A DNA stretch of 64,000 nt from JAJDOD01 sp050299835 (GTDB lineage: Bacteria; Pseudomonadota; Alphaproteobacteria; Rhodobacterales; Rhodobacteraceae). The position numbers were made by a program, and so were the translations under genes. The stretch is taken from positions 62,001-126,000 of the forward strand of contig JBNKWP010000004.1 of NCBI GenBank assembly GCA_050299835.1, in the 5' to 3' direction. The stretch's first letter is position 1; each line of letters begins with the position of its first letter. Positions 23,489-33,039 of the stretch are shown here, piece by piece. The notes beneath the pieces were generated by a model. The model did no database searches, was not told the DNA's origin, and was given only the letters and a program-made list of their open reading frames with translations.

Positions 23489-25777
23489 CTACTCCGCCGC
23501 CACGGCTCCGTTCAGCGCGTGCCAGACCTTCGCGGACGTGAACGGCATATCCACGGTCGCCACGCCGCGCGACGCCAGCGCATCCGCCACCGCATTCGAC
23601 ACCGCCGCCAGAGCGCCCACGGTCCCGGCCTCGCCGCAGCCCTTCATGCCCATCGGGTTGGTGGTGGACGGTGTCGGCTCGGTGGTGAAGGAAATCATCG
23701 GCAGGTCCGCCGCACGCGGCATCCCGTAATCCATGAAAGTCGCCGTCAGAAGCTGCCCGTCCTCGTCGAAAACCATATGCTCCGTAATGGCTTGGCCCAC
23801 CCCCTGCGCGACGCCGCCATGCACCTGGCCCTCGGCCAGAAGCGGGTTGATCAGGTTGCCGAAGTCGTCCGTCACGCTGTACTTGTCCACCCGCACCACG
23901 CCGGTCTCGGGGTCGATCTCCACCTCGGCTATATGCGCGCCGTTGGGGAAGGACATGGCCGGAAGCACCGTCTGTTCGCGCACATCCAGAAGCTCGGTCC
24001 GTCCGTCCGCCCGCGCCTGCGCGGCCACGTCCAGCATAGTTGGCGTCTCGTTCGATCCGGGAATTCGGAACACCTCGTCATCGAACTCCACGCCCTCGGT
24101 ATCGTTCTTCTCGCCGAGATAATCCGCGAATTGCTTCACGATTGTCCCCACCGTCGCCAGGGTCGCTGTCGATTGAGTCGTCACCGAGCGCGAACCGCCC
24201 GTGCCGCCGCCCGCCGGGATCATATCGCTGTCGCCCTGAACGATGCGGATCTGTTCCACCGGGATACCGGTCTGGTCCGACAGGAACACCGCATAGACAG
24301 TCTCATGGCCCTGCCCGTTCGACTGGGTGCCGACATACAGGCTCACCGTCCCGTCTTCTTCGAAGATCACGCGGGCATGTTCGGACGGATCGCCAAGGAT
24401 CGACTCGATGTAATAGCAAAGCCCAAAACCCCGCAGCAGCCCCTTGCCCTCCGACGCCTCGCGCCGGTGCGAAAACCCTTCCGCATCGCTTTCCTTCTCC
24501 GCCCGCGTCAGCACCTTGTCGAACTCGCCCACGTCATAGGTGTCGGCCAGCGTCGTCTTGTAGGGGAATTTTTCAGGCCGGATGAAACTCTTGCGACGCA
24601 ACTCCCAGGGCGACACGCCCAATTCGCGGGCCGCATTGTCCATCGAGCGTTCCAGCGCGAAGATGGCCTCCGGTCGCCCGGCCCCGCGATAGGCGTCGAT
24701 CTGGGTGGTGTTGGTGTAATAGCCCTTGCAGGCCAGCGCGATGTCACGAATGTCGTAAGTTCCCTGCGCCACCTTGGCGAATAGCTCGGTCTGGATATAT
24801 TGCGCGAAACCCGAGTTATAGGCGCCAAGATTGCAGACCGTCTCCACCCGATAACCGATCAGCTTCAGATCGGCGTCAAAGGCCAGTTCAGTGTCCGAGA
24901 TCAGATCCCGCCCGCCATTATCGGTCAGGATGGCTTCGGTCCGCTCGCTCATCCAGCGCACCGGACGGCCCAGCTCCCGCGCCACGGCGGCCACCACGAA
25001 ATACTCGGGGTAATCGAACCCTTTCATGCCGAAACCGCCACCGACATCGGGGTTCATGACATGCACCTTCTCAGCGTCGAGCCCGAAACAGGTGGCCATC
25101 GCCGCTTTGGTTCCCCAGACCCCCTGGCCGCCATAGGAAAAATGCAGCCGCCCGTCCTTCCACTCGGCCCAGCAGCCGCGCGGCTCCATCGGCATGGCAA
25201 CGACCCGGTTGTCCACCACGCGGGTCTTCACCACATGGGCAGCCCCCTCGAAGACCTTCGCCACCTTGTCATGATCGCCCACCGCCCAGTCGAAGACCTG
25301 GTTGTCCGGCGCTTCCTCGTGGATCGTCTCGCCCCCCGGCGCATAATCCAGCTTCGCCGGCAGATCGTCGGTCTCGACAAAGACCAGATCGGCCGCGTCC
25401 TTGGCCTGCTCCCGGCTCTCCGCCAGGATCACCGCCACCGCCTCGCCCACGAAACGCACCTTGCCGCTCGCCAGCAAAGGCCGGGCCACATCCGCGCCCT
25501 TGGTGCCATCCCGGCCAACGACCAGTTCGCCCCGCATCACATAATCGATCCCGGCTGCCGCCAGGTCCTCCGCCGCGAAGGCACCGACAACCCCCGGCAT
25601 CTCCCGCGCCTCGCTCAGATCAACCGGCTTCAACACCCCATGCGCCACCTGAGACCGCACGAACACGGCAAACAGCGCCCCCTCCGGCGTCTCATCGTCG
25701 ATATAGCGCCCCTGACCTGTCAGAAACCGCTGATCCTCCAACCGCCGCACGGGCTGAGACTTGCCGAACTTGTCCAT
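23489..25777 (-). CDS. Molybdopterin-binding large subunit, CoxL form II-like
   Basis: 762 residues of the xanthine oxidase/aerobic CO dehydrogenase large-subunit family. The N-terminus QPVRRLEDQRFLTGQGRYIDD and the block PDVGGGFGMKGFDYPEYFVV near residue 240 are characteristic. The active-site loop is AYRGAGR near residue 360, the form II variant; true CO dehydrogenase (form I) has AYxCSFR. GGTGGSRSVTTQS and GCGEAGTVGA bind the cofactor. Form II enzymes usually have medium (FAD) and small (2Fe-2S) subunits, but none is next to this gene, so electrons must go to a subunit encoded elsewhere. Substrate unknown; CO oxidation is unlikely from the motif. Confidence 0.88.
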   Translation of the reverse strand: MDKFGKSQPVRRLEDQRFLTGQGRYIDDETPEGALFAVFVRSQVAHGVLKPVDLSEAREMPGVVGAFAAEDLAAAGIDYVMRGELVVGRDGTKGADVARPLLASGKVRFVGEAVAVILAESREQAKDAADLVFVETDDLPAKLDYAPGGETIHEEAPDNQVFDWAVGDHDKVAKVFEGAAHVVKTRVVDNRVVAMPMEPRGCWAEWKDGRLHFSYGGQGVWGTKAAMATCFGLDAEKVHVMNPDVGGGFGMKGFDYPEYFVVAAVARELGRPVRWMSERTEAILTDNGGRDLISDTELAFDADLKLIGYRVETVCNLGAYNSGFAQYIQTELFAKVAQGTYDIRDIALACKGYYTNTTQIDAYRGAGRPEAIFALERSMDNAARELGVSPWELRRKSFIRPEKFPYKTTLADTYDVGEFDKVLTRAEKESDAEGFSHRREASEGKGLLRGFGLCYYIESILGDPSEHARVIFEEDGTVSLYVGTQSNGQGHETVYAVFLSDQTGIPVEQIRIVQGDSDMIPAGGGTGGSRSVTTQSTATLATVGTIVKQFADYLGEKNDTEGVEFDDEVFRIPGSNETPTMLDVAAQARADGRTELLDVREQTVLPAMSFPNGAHIAEVEIDPETGVVRVDKYSVTDDFGNLINPLLAEGQVHGGVAQGVGQAITEHMVFDEDGQLLTATFMDYGMPRAADLPMISFTTEPTPSTTNPMGMKGCGEAGTVGALAAVSNAVADALASRGVATVDMPFTSAKVWHALNGAVAAE

Positions 25778-25940
25778 GGGTAATGCCTTTCGCTGCTTGC
25801 CCGCACCCTAGCGCCGCCGCGCTCCATGTCCAGCCTCCGCCTTCATCTCATTCCAAATACGCATGATCCAGATGCCATCCGCCCTTTCCCTCCGCCGGTC
25901 AGACCGCTAAATCACCCCGGACGCGAAAAGGACGACGACG

Positions 25941-28900
25941 ATGGAAAAGACATTCGACGCAAAAGAAGCCGAAGCCCGCATCTACGCGAAGTGGGAACAG
26001 TCAGGCGCGTTCAAGGCCGGGGCCAATGCCAGCTCCGACGAGACCTTCTCCATCATGATCCCGCCGCCCAACGTCACCGGCGTTCTCCACATGGGCCACG
26101 CCTTCAACAACACCCTGCAGGACATCCTCACCCGCTGGCACCGGATGCGCGGCCACGACACGCTCTGGCAGCCCGGACAGGATCACGCTGGCATCGCGAC
26201 GCAGATGGTGGTCGAACGCAACCTCGCCGAGGCCCAGCAACCCTCCCGCCGCGAAATGGGCCGCGAGGCCTTCACCGCCAAGGTCTGGGAATGGAAACAG
26301 CAATCCGGCGGCACCATCATCGAACAGCTCAAGCGCCTCGGCGCCTCCTGCGACTGGTCCCGCAACGCTTTCACCATGTCCGGCGCGCCGGGTGCCCCCG
26401 AGGGTGAAGACGGCAATTTCCACGACGCCGTCATCAAGGTCTTCGTCGATATGTACGACAAGGGCCTGATCTATCGCGGCAAACGCCTCGTCAACTGGGA
26501 CCCGCATTTCGAGACCGCGATCTCCGACCTCGAGGTTGAGAACATCGAAGTCGACGGCCATATGTGGCACTTCAAATACCCGCTCGCGAACGGCGCGACC
26601 TATGAATACGTCGAGAAGGACGAGGACGGGAACGTCCTCTTCACCGAAACCCGCGACTACATCTCCATCGCCACCACGCGCCCCGAAACCATGCTGGGCG
26701 ACGGCGCGGTCGCGGTCCATCCCTCGGACACCCGCTACGCCCCGATCGTCGGCCAACTCTGCGAGATCCCCGTCGGCCCCAGGGAACACCGCCGCCTGAT
26801 CCCGATCATCACCGACGAATACCCCGACCCCGACTTCGGCTCGGGCGCGGTCAAGATCACCGGCGCGCATGACTTCAACGACTACGCCGTCGCCAAGCGC
26901 GGCGACATCCCGATGTACCGCCTGATGGACACCAAGGGCCACATGCGCGACGACGGCGCCCCCTACGCCGAAGCCGCCGCCATCGCTCTCAGCGTCGCCA
27001 AGGGCGAGAAAACCCTCACCGAGGCCGAGGCCGACACCATCAACCTCGTCCCCGACGACCTCCGCGGCCTCGACCGCTTCGAAGCGCGCAAAAAGGTCAT
27101 CGACCAGATCACCGCCGAAGGCCTCGCCGTCATGACGGAGGCGACCGACCCCCGCCTCGGTCGCACCTCCCCCCCATCCCCCCTCCGGACGGAGGGGGGC
27201 ACCGCAGACCCCGACGGTACCGCCTCCCCCTCCCTCGGGAGGGGGACCGAGGGGGAGGCTGTCGCACAAGTCCCCCTCGTCGAGGCCAAAAAAATCATGG
27301 CCCCCTACGGCGACCGCTCCAAGGTCGTCATCGAGCCCATGCTCACCGATCAGTGGTTCGTCGACACCGCCAAGATCGTCGCCCCCGCGCTGGAAGCCGT
27401 CCGCGACGGCACCACCGAGATTCTCCCTGAGCAGCACAAAAAGGTTTACTTCAACTGGCTCGAGAACATCGAACCCTGGTGCATCTCCCGCCAGCTCTGG
27501 TGGGGCCATCAGATCCCGGTTTGGTATGGGCCAAGCTTGGAATGGCTTGAAAACAAAGAAACTCGTGCTGAAAAGACAAAGTATTTCTGCGCCGCCGGTC
27601 ACGAGTCACTTGCGCGTCAGGCAACCGAGTACTACGGGCCCGGGATCGAATTCGTTGAGTCTCAGCGCGATAGTTTCCTAACCATAAAGGAAGGCGGCAA
27701 ACTCGCGAAGATCGCTTTGAAACGCGACCCCGACGTCCTAGACACCTGGTTCTCCTCCGGCCTCTGGCCCATCGGCACCCTCGGCTGGCCCGAGGACACG
27801 CCCGAACTCAAGAAATATTTCCCGACGAGTGTCCTCATCACCGGCTTCGACATCATCTTCTTCTGGGTCGCCCGGATGATGATGATGCAATACGCCGTCG
27901 TCGGAGAGCGCCCCTTCGACACCGTCTACGTCCATGCCCTCGTCCGCGACGAGAAGGGCAAGAAGATGTCGAAATCCCTCGGCAACGTCCTCGACCCGCT
28001 CGAACTGGTCGACGAATACGGCGCGGATGCGGTGCGCTTCACGCTGACCGCCATGGCCGCCATGGGCCGCGACCTGAAGCTCTCGACGCAGCGCATCCAA
28101 GGCTACCGCAACTTCACCACGAAACTCTGGAACGCCGCGCGGTTTGCGGAGATGAACGGCGTCTTCGACGTCACCACTCGAACCCCCGACGCCGCCAAGC
28201 ACAGCGTCAACAAATGGATCTTGGGCGAAGTTGCCAAGACCCGCATGGCCCTCGACGAAGCCCTCACCGCCTTCCGCTTCAACGACGCGGCCAACACCCT
28301 TTACGCCTTCACCTACACCTACTGCGACTGGTATCTCGAATTCTCCAAGCCGCTGATGAACACCGACGCGGCCGAGGAAACCCGGCAAACGATGGCCTGG
28401 GCCCTCGACCAGCTCCTGATCATGCTCCACCCGATCATCCCCTTCATCACCGAGGAACTCTGGACCCTCTCCGCCCCCTCGCGCGAGAAGATGCTCGTCC
28501 ACGCCGACTGGCCCACCTACGGCGAAGACATGATCGACCCACAGGCCACCGCCGAACTCAACTGGGTCCGCGACCTGATCGAGAAGACCCGCTCCGTCCG
28601 AGGCGAAATGAACGTCCCGAAAAAGGAAAAGGTCACGCTGCTGCAACTCAACCTCGACGACGCGCATGACACGATGTGGGAGCGTAACGAGACCCTCATC
28701 ACCGCCGACCGCGAAGCGGGGATCGCAGGCCGCGAACAGGCCGACACCGCCCCCAAAGGCAGCGCCACCGTCGCCGTCGACGGCGGCACCTTCGCGCTCC
28801 CCCTCGCCGGCCTCATCGACGCGGGCGCAGAGAAAGCCCGGCTCGAAAAATCCGTGGGCCGTCTGCAAAAGGACCTCGGAGGATTGGAGGGACGCCTGAA

Positions 28901-29027
28901 AAACCCGAAATTCCGCGAGAACGCGGGAGAGGACGTGGTTCAGGAAACAGAGGAGCTCGCCACCAGCAAACGCGAGGAACTCACCCGTCTGGAAACGGCA
29001 TTGGCGCGGCTGGCCGAGATCGCCTAA
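25941..29027 (+). CDS. valS: Valyl-tRNA synthetase with in-frame repeat insertion
   Basis: 1028 residues, longer than the usual roughly 900-1000. Class I synthetase: HIGH-type motif PPPNVTGVLHMGHAF near residue 40, editing domain with TRPETMLGDGAVAVHP near 245, KMSKS motif KGKKMSKSLGN near 675, anticodon-binding domain, and a C-terminal coiled coil (EKARLEKSVGRLQKDLGGLEGRL). Residues about 408-438 (GRTSPPSPLRTEGG...SLGRGTEGEA) are low-complexity and encoded by a palindromic repeat not expected in ValRS. Residues about 530-595 are encoded by a clearly more AT-rich stretch with unusual codons. Both lie outside the signature motifs, and the frame is open throughout. Confidence 0.97.
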   Translation: MEKTFDAKEAEARIYAKWEQSGAFKAGANASSDETFSIMIPPPNVTGVLHMGHAFNNTLQDILTRWHRMRGHDTLWQPGQDHAGIATQMVVERNLAEAQQPSRREMGREAFTAKVWEWKQQSGGTIIEQLKRLGASCDWSRNAFTMSGAPGAPEGEDGNFHDAVIKVFVDMYDKGLIYRGKRLVNWDPHFETAISDLEVENIEVDGHMWHFKYPLANGATYEYVEKDEDGNVLFTETRDYISIATTRPETMLGDGAVAVHPSDTRYAPIVGQLCEIPVGPREHRRLIPIITDEYPDPDFGSGAVKITGAHDFNDYAVAKRGDIPMYRLMDTKGHMRDDGAPYAEAAAIALSVAKGEKTLTEAEADTINLVPDDLRGLDRFEARKKVIDQITAEGLAVMTEATDPRLGRTSPPSPLRTEGGTADPDGTASPSLGRGTEGEAVAQVPLVEAKKIMAPYGDRSKVVIEPMLTDQWFVDTAKIVAPALEAVRDGTTEILPEQHKKVYFNWLENIEPWCISRQLWWGHQIPVWYGPSLEWLENKETRAEKTKYFCAAGHESLARQATEYYGPGIEFVESQRDSFLTIKEGGKLAKIALKRDPDVLDTWFSSGLWPIGTLGWPEDTPELKKYFPTSVLITGFDIIFFWVARMMMMQYAVVGERPFDTVYVHALVRDEKGKKMSKSLGNVLDPLELVDEYGADAVRFTLTAMAAMGRDLKLSTQRIQGYRNFTTKLWNAARFAEMNGVFDVTTRTPDAAKHSVNKWILGEVAKTRMALDEALTAFRFNDAANTLYAFTYTYCDWYLEFSKPLMNTDAAEETRQTMAWALDQLLIMLHPIIPFITEELWTLSAPSREKMLVHADWPTYGEDMIDPQATAELNWVRDLIEKTRSVRGEMNVPKKEKVTLLQLNLDDAHDTMWERNETLITADREAGIAGREQADTAPKGSATVAVDGGTFALPLAGLIDAGAEKARLEKSVGRLQKDLGGLEGRLKNPKFRENAGEDVVQETEELATSKREELTRLETALARLAEIA
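27178..27258. repeat. Palindromic repeat inserted within the valS coding region
   Basis: Contains the inverted repeat CCCCCCTCCG/CGGAGGGGGG with 2-nt spacer (27178-27199). A second palindrome is CCCCCTCCC/GGGAGGGGG (27226-27245), itself nested with CCTCCCCCTC and GAGGGGGAGG (27223-27232, 27249-27258). Its composition is unlike the rest of the gene and like intergenic palindromic repeats of other GC-rich genomes. Confidence 0.75.
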
Positions 29028-29195
29028 CCCCGACCCACAGATGGAGGGGCATCTCACCCTTCTGCGCCATTCTGACCGGCAATCTCGTCTACCCTGTCGG
29101 GCGCGACCCCGCCGGGATGTAAGCCCGCCGGTTCCCTTCGCCCGGCATCCCATCTTCTATCCGCATGGAAAACTCAGGTTTGCGCGACCCTTTCC

Positions 29196-29807
29196 TCATG
29201 GATCTTGGTCCACGCTCATCAGGACCGTCACCACCAACGCCCTCTGCAACGTCCAGAGAAGCGCAGGCGTCAGCGCAAGCCAGACCAGCCAGCCTTCCAC
29301 CGAGCCATGCGCGATCAACGTCTCGTTCATAAGCCCGATCGCGGAATACATCGCGACGAATGTCCAGCCCATCGGGCCTGCAAGCGTCTCCCGATCCTCG
29401 GCAGGGAACGCTCTGACCAGATGCCTCATGTCCCAGAAGATATCCTGTATCGTAATCAGAACACGGGCCGCGGCCACAACCGTCAACCAGCGTTGAAGCC
29501 AGACAGGCTCGGCCAATATGACCGCACATGCCATCGCGGCATGCAGCAGCACGATCACGCCCGCCGTGACCCGTTTGGTCCTATCCGACACATCCCCTGA
29601 CTTGAAGGCTTCAGGCGCATTCATCCATGTCGCAGACACCAAAAACAGAAAAACCGCCCAGGCCAGCTTCTGATCCGCCCCAATTTCCGGCACCATCGCG
29701 GACAGCCCGTGCCAGACCAGAACCGGAACCAGCCCATGTAGGAACAGACGCGGCGGTGGCCATCCGGCGGACTTCAGAACTGACACGAATGCCGAAAACG
29801 GGTTCAT
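29196..29807 (-). CDS. Polytopic membrane protein of unknown function
   Basis: 203 residues with about five or six hydrophobic segments (roughly 22-42, 48-62, 82-100, 106-122, 147-165, 172-195). It begins MNPFSAFVSVLKSAGWPPPR and ends VLMSVDQDP. No motif or family is recognised. It is flanked by non-coding DNA on both sides (168 bp before, 265 bp after) in which I see no gene, only a small GGGGC/GCCCC hairpin near 29890. It is convergent with valS. Confidence 0.7.
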   Translation of the reverse strand: MNPFSAFVSVLKSAGWPPPRLFLHGLVPVLVWHGLSAMVPEIGADQKLAWAVFLFLVSATWMNAPEAFKSGDVSDRTKRVTAGVIVLLHAAMACAVILAEPVWLQRWLTVVAAARVLITIQDIFWDMRHLVRAFPAEDRETLAGPMGWTFVAMYSAIGLMNETLIAHGSVEGWLVWLALTPALLWTLQRALVVTVLMSVDQDP

Positions 29808-30072
29808 CCCCTTTTTCTATGCGCCGAATTGGACATTCCTGAGACAGCACCGTTATGGTCTTCATCTGTCCGAAAACACTCACGCGATTGGGGCAAAGCC
29901 CCGACAATTCATCGCGTACGCGCGGAAGGCACGCGCCTTGTGGAAAGCCCACGTTAACCCACCAGACCGCCCGGTGGTACAAAACGGTATCTGACCCCGC
30001 GGAAAGAGGTACAAAACGTCACGCAGCGCGAAATGCGCGAACGTACCATTCACCAGCCGTTTAAAAGGATGA

Positions 30073-30237
30073 TCAGTTCACGACCCGGTCGACCGCCCGC
30101 ATCGCGCCCAGCGCCTTGTCATAGACGAGGGTCAGAACGCGCTTTCCGCCCGGCCTCGTCGCCAGCCTCGGCAACCCGCGCGCGGCGACGCCAGAAGCGG
30201 TGACGGCCAGAAAGGCCCTTCTGTTCAGATTTGGCAT
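30073..30237 (-). CDS. Small Tat-signal protein, 54 residues
   Basis: MPNLNRRAFLAVTASGVAAR carries a twin-arginine motif (NRRAFLAV) followed by a weakly hydrophobic stretch, then a short tail TRPGGKRVLTLVYDKALGAMRAVDRVVN. If exported by Tat, the mature part would be only about 30 residues, so it may instead be a retained membrane peptide or a relic of a larger Tat substrate. It lies about 105 bp after the carboxypeptidase gene on the same strand. Confidence 0.5.
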   Translation of the reverse strand: MPNLNRRAFLAVTASGVAARGLPRLATRPGGKRVLTLVYDKALGAMRAVDRVVN

Positions 30238-30342
30238 GGGTCTTCCCTGCTGATTTCGCATGGGTCACATGCACATCGAAGATCGAGCCATCAAGATGAC
30301 CGCCCTCGAACGTATTGAATATGCCGCGTTTTTTCTTCGCCA

Positions 30343-31746
30343 TCAGCCCGGACCGACGGGAATGCAATTGACGTTCTGCGCATGCAGGCGGCGACAGGCG
30401 AGTTCCGCCCGTTCCTCGCTCATGCCGACGAAATTCGCCTCCCAACCCTTCGGTGACCGCACCACCTTGCGCAGCGCTTCATCCAGCGTGGAGATCTCGA
30501 CCAGTGCCGTTTTCAACAGCATCCGTTCCGCCTCGTCCCGCGTTGTGTAGCGGCCCACATTGATCCCCCAATGCCGACCTCCGCTTGTGGAAACCCGTGT
30601 GATTACAACAGGTTCGTCGACCTCTACCGCCTTCGCGGATTCGGGTTTCGGGCGCGGCGCGGGCCGCAGGAAAGCGCCCGCCAGGCTCGCCGCCCTTACA
30701 ATCTCCGGCACCGGAGCGACACGTTCGGACTCTTCAACTGCGGTCTCCGCCACCGCGACTTCCGCCAGCGCATCGGCAATCCCGTCCGTCATCGCCACCA
30801 GCACCGCCTCATCCGGTTCCGATCCCGGACGCAGCGCCGGACGCGGCGATTGCTCGATCAACCCGGTCGTCCGCACCACCTGGCCCACGCCCCCGTCACC
30901 GTCCAGAACCGGCCGTTTCGGCTTGACCACCGCCACCCGGCTCGGCGACCGCTCAAACCCCATGTCGAGCAGTTCGGCTACCCGCTGGTTCCGCCAAGCT
31001 CCTGATCTGCCACCGAAAACCGTCGCGATCACCCGCTCGCCATCCCGCTCGGCGGAGGCGACAAGGTTGTAACCCGCAGCCCGTGTGTAGCCGGTCTTGA
31101 TCCCGTCCGCGCCGCGATAGCCCGACAACAGCCGGCGGTTGGTATTGCGGACCGTCTTGATCCCGGCACTGGTCTGCGTGCGGGAGAACAGGTTGTAATA
31201 TTCCGGGAAGTCATAGAAGACATGCCGCCCGAGTTTCGTCATGTCGCGCGCCGTCGAAAGATGCCCGGCTTCCGTCAGACCATGCGCATTCCTGAAGGTC
31301 GTCCGGTCCATCCCCAGAGCTGCGGCCATTCGGTTCATCCGGCGGGCAAAGGCGGCTTCGGACCCCGAAATCGCCTCCCCGATCGCGGTCGCCGCATCAT
31401 TGGCCGACTTCACCGCCGCCGCCCGCAAAAGATAGCGCAGCTTGATCTGTTGCCCTGCCTTCAACCCAAGTTTCGAAGGCGGCTCCGCCGCAGCCTTGCG
31501 CGATATCGTCACCACCGTATCGAGGCTTATCTCACCCCTCTCGATGGCGTCGAACGCAACATAGAGCGTCATCATCTTGGTCAGCGACGCGGGGTGCAAT
31601 CGCGTATCGGCGTTTCGGGAATGCAGCACCTTGCCTGTGCGGGCGTCGATCACCATTGCGGCGTAAGGTGCTGCAGTCAGCACAACCGGCGCGGTGAGTA
31701 AAATGAGAGTCGCAATTGTCCTGAGGACGACGCGGAATATCGTCAC
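30343..31746 (-). CDS. dacC: D-alanyl-D-alanine carboxypeptidase with C-terminal SPOR domain
   Basis: 467 residues from a GTG start. Signal peptide at residues 1-28 (FRVVLRTIATLILLTAPVVLTAA). The peptidase S11 (low-molecular-weight PBP) domain has the catalytic SxxK (SLTK) near residue 60, SxN (SAN) near 115 and KTG in DGIKTGYTRAAGYN near 220. A Pro/Glu-rich linker leads to a C-terminal SPOR-type domain (RHWGINVGRYTTRDEAERMLL...NCIPVGPG, about 390-467), which binds denuded septal peptidoglycan. It trims the terminal D-Ala of pentapeptide stems in the periplasm. GTG 31746 is preferred because AGAAGG precedes it and the signal peptide then starts cleanly; an in-frame start at 31821 would add 25 polar residues. 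Confidence 0.92.
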   Translation of the reverse strand: MTIFRVVLRTIATLILLTAPVVLTAAPYAAMVIDARTGKVLHSRNADTRLHPASLTKMMTLYVAFDAIERGEISLDTVVTISRKAAAEPPSKLGLKAGQQIKLRYLLRAAAVKSANDAATAIGEAISGSEAAFARRMNRMAAALGMDRTTFRNAHGLTEAGHLSTARDMTKLGRHVFYDFPEYYNLFSRTQTSAGIKTVRNTNRRLLSGYRGADGIKTGYTRAAGYNLVASAERDGERVIATVFGGRSGAWRNQRVAELLDMGFERSPSRVAVVKPKRPVLDGDGGVGQVVRTTGLIEQSPRPALRPGSEPDEAVLVAMTDGIADALAEVAVAETAVEESERVAPVPEIVRAASLAGAFLRPAPRPKPESAKAVEVDEPVVITRVSTSGGRHWGINVGRYTTRDEAERMLLKTALVEISTLDEALRKVVRSPKGWEANFVGMSEERAELACRRLHAQNVNCIPVGPG

Positions 31747-31899
31747 GATTACACTGCCTTCTGCCTGCCTCGTGCTCCGATCTTTTCGCCGGAGCTTTGA
31801 AGTTATCCCCAAGCGTAACACGGGTGAACTAATCAGAAAACGGTGAATTTTGGGTAATTGTGGGGCGCCAAGATGGGGCGCGGGGTTTTGCCGATGCCG

Positions 31900-32601
31900 C
31901 TAGATGTTGCGGTCGATCTCCGCAACCAGCCCCGGCACCTCACCCAATGAGCGGATCTCGCGAAATCTCGGGTGGTTGGCCGGAGCTTCGGCCGCCTCCA
32001 GCGCCCAAGTTTCGCCAAAGGGAACGTGGACGCCCCAGCCACCCGCGGCGATCACCGGATTGACGTCCGATTTCAGTGAGTTGCCGACCATCATCGCCGC
32101 CTCGGGCGCAATGTCCCGCCCGCTGAATATGTCGCGATAGACGGCCTCGGATTTCTCCGAGACGATCTCAACACCGTCGAAGAAATCGCCCAGACCCGAT
32201 TGCGCCAGCTTCCTCTCCTGGTCGATCAGATCGCCCTTGGTGATCAGCAGCAGACGATGGCTCGCGGACAGCGCCGCAACCGTCTCCGCAACCCCCGGCA
32301 ACAGCTCGATCGGGTGGCGCAGCATCTCCTTCCCGGCGGAGATCAGCTCCGCGATCGCCTCCCCCGGCACCCGATTCTCGGTCACCTGCAACGCCGTTTC
32401 GATCATGGAAAGCGTAAAGCCCTTGATGCCATAGCCATAGCGCTCGATGTTCCGCCGCTCCGCATCCAGCAGTCGCTCCGACAGGTGATCGGCCTCGGCA
32501 TGATCCGCCAGCAACTCCGCAAACCGCGCCTCGGTCAGCCGGTAAAACCGCTCATTGTGCCACAGCGTGTCGTCCGCATCGAAGCAAATGGTCGAAAGCA
32601 C
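31900..32601 (-). CDS. HAD-family hydrolase
   Basis: 233 residues from GTG 32601, preceded by AAAAGGGGG; an alternative GTG lies 33 bp upstream. HAD motif I is CFDADDTLWHNE (nucleophile Asp near residue 6), motif II Thr in LLLITKGD near 117, motif III Lys around 147, and motif IV MMVGNSLKSDVNP near 165. A helical cap lies between I and II. It is a phosphatase or phosphoglycolate/YjjG-like hydrolase; the substrate is not predictable. It is divergent from clpS with a short shared upstream region. Confidence 0.9.
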   Translation of the reverse strand: MLSTICFDADDTLWHNERFYRLTEARFAELLADHAEADHLSERLLDAERRNIERYGYGIKGFTLSMIETALQVTENRVPGEAIAELISAGKEMLRHPIELLPGVAETVAALSASHRLLLITKGDLIDQERKLAQSGLGDFFDGVEIVSEKSEAVYRDIFSGRDIAPEAAMMVGNSLKSDVNPVIAAGGWGVHVPFGETWALEAAEAPANHPRFREIRSLGEVPGLVAEIDRNI

Positions 32602-32678
32602 GAAAACGCCCCCTTTTCTAACCGGCCCGAACACCTATATGGTGCGCTCACATCCCCAAGACTTGCGTACTGGCTCAG

Positions 32679-33029
32679 GTGACGACCCTCAAGATTCATA
32701 TGACCGCAGAGGATGACGGCGACGACGGCTCCACAAGCGATGTCGATCTTCTCACGAAGACCAAGCCCAAGACCGACAAGCCGCCGCTCTACAAGGTGAT
32801 GCTGCTGAACGACGACTACACGCCGATGGAATTCGTCGTCCATGTGCTGGAGCGTTTCTTCGGCATGAACCACGCGCAGGCGTTTGAACTGATGCTGACC
32901 GTCCACAAGAAAGGCCTCGCCGTGGTCGGTGTGTTTTCCTTCGAGGTGGCGGAAACCAAGGTCGCGCAGGTGATGGACTTCGCCCGCCGCCACCAGCATC
33001 CGCTGCAATGCACGATGGAAAAGGAATAG
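32679..33029 (+). CDS. clpS: ATP-dependent Clp protease adaptor ClpS
   Basis: 116 residues from GTG, or 109 from ATG at 32700. ClpS delivers N-degron substrates to ClpAP. The disordered acidic N-terminal extension (AEDDGDDGSTSDVDLLTK) precedes the folded core: PPLYKVMLLNDDYTPMEFVVHVLERFFGM with the LNDDYTPMEFV substrate pocket, HKKGLAVVGVFSFEVAETK, and the QHPLQCTMEKE end. No clpA is adjacent. The extension's start is uncertain because neither candidate has a strong ribosome-binding site. Confidence 0.95.
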   Translation: MTTLKIHMTAEDDGDDGSTSDVDLLTKTKPKTDKPPLYKVMLLNDDYTPMEFVVHVLERFFGMNHAQAFELMLTVHKKGLAVVGVFSFEVAETKVAQVMDFARRHQHPLQCTMEKE

Positions 33030-33039
33030 GACGCCCGTT

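Noticed and set aside
29028..29195. Non-coding stretch after valS examined for a tRNA or small RNA
   Set aside because: No cloverleaf arms, no strong hairpin and no promoter pair found.
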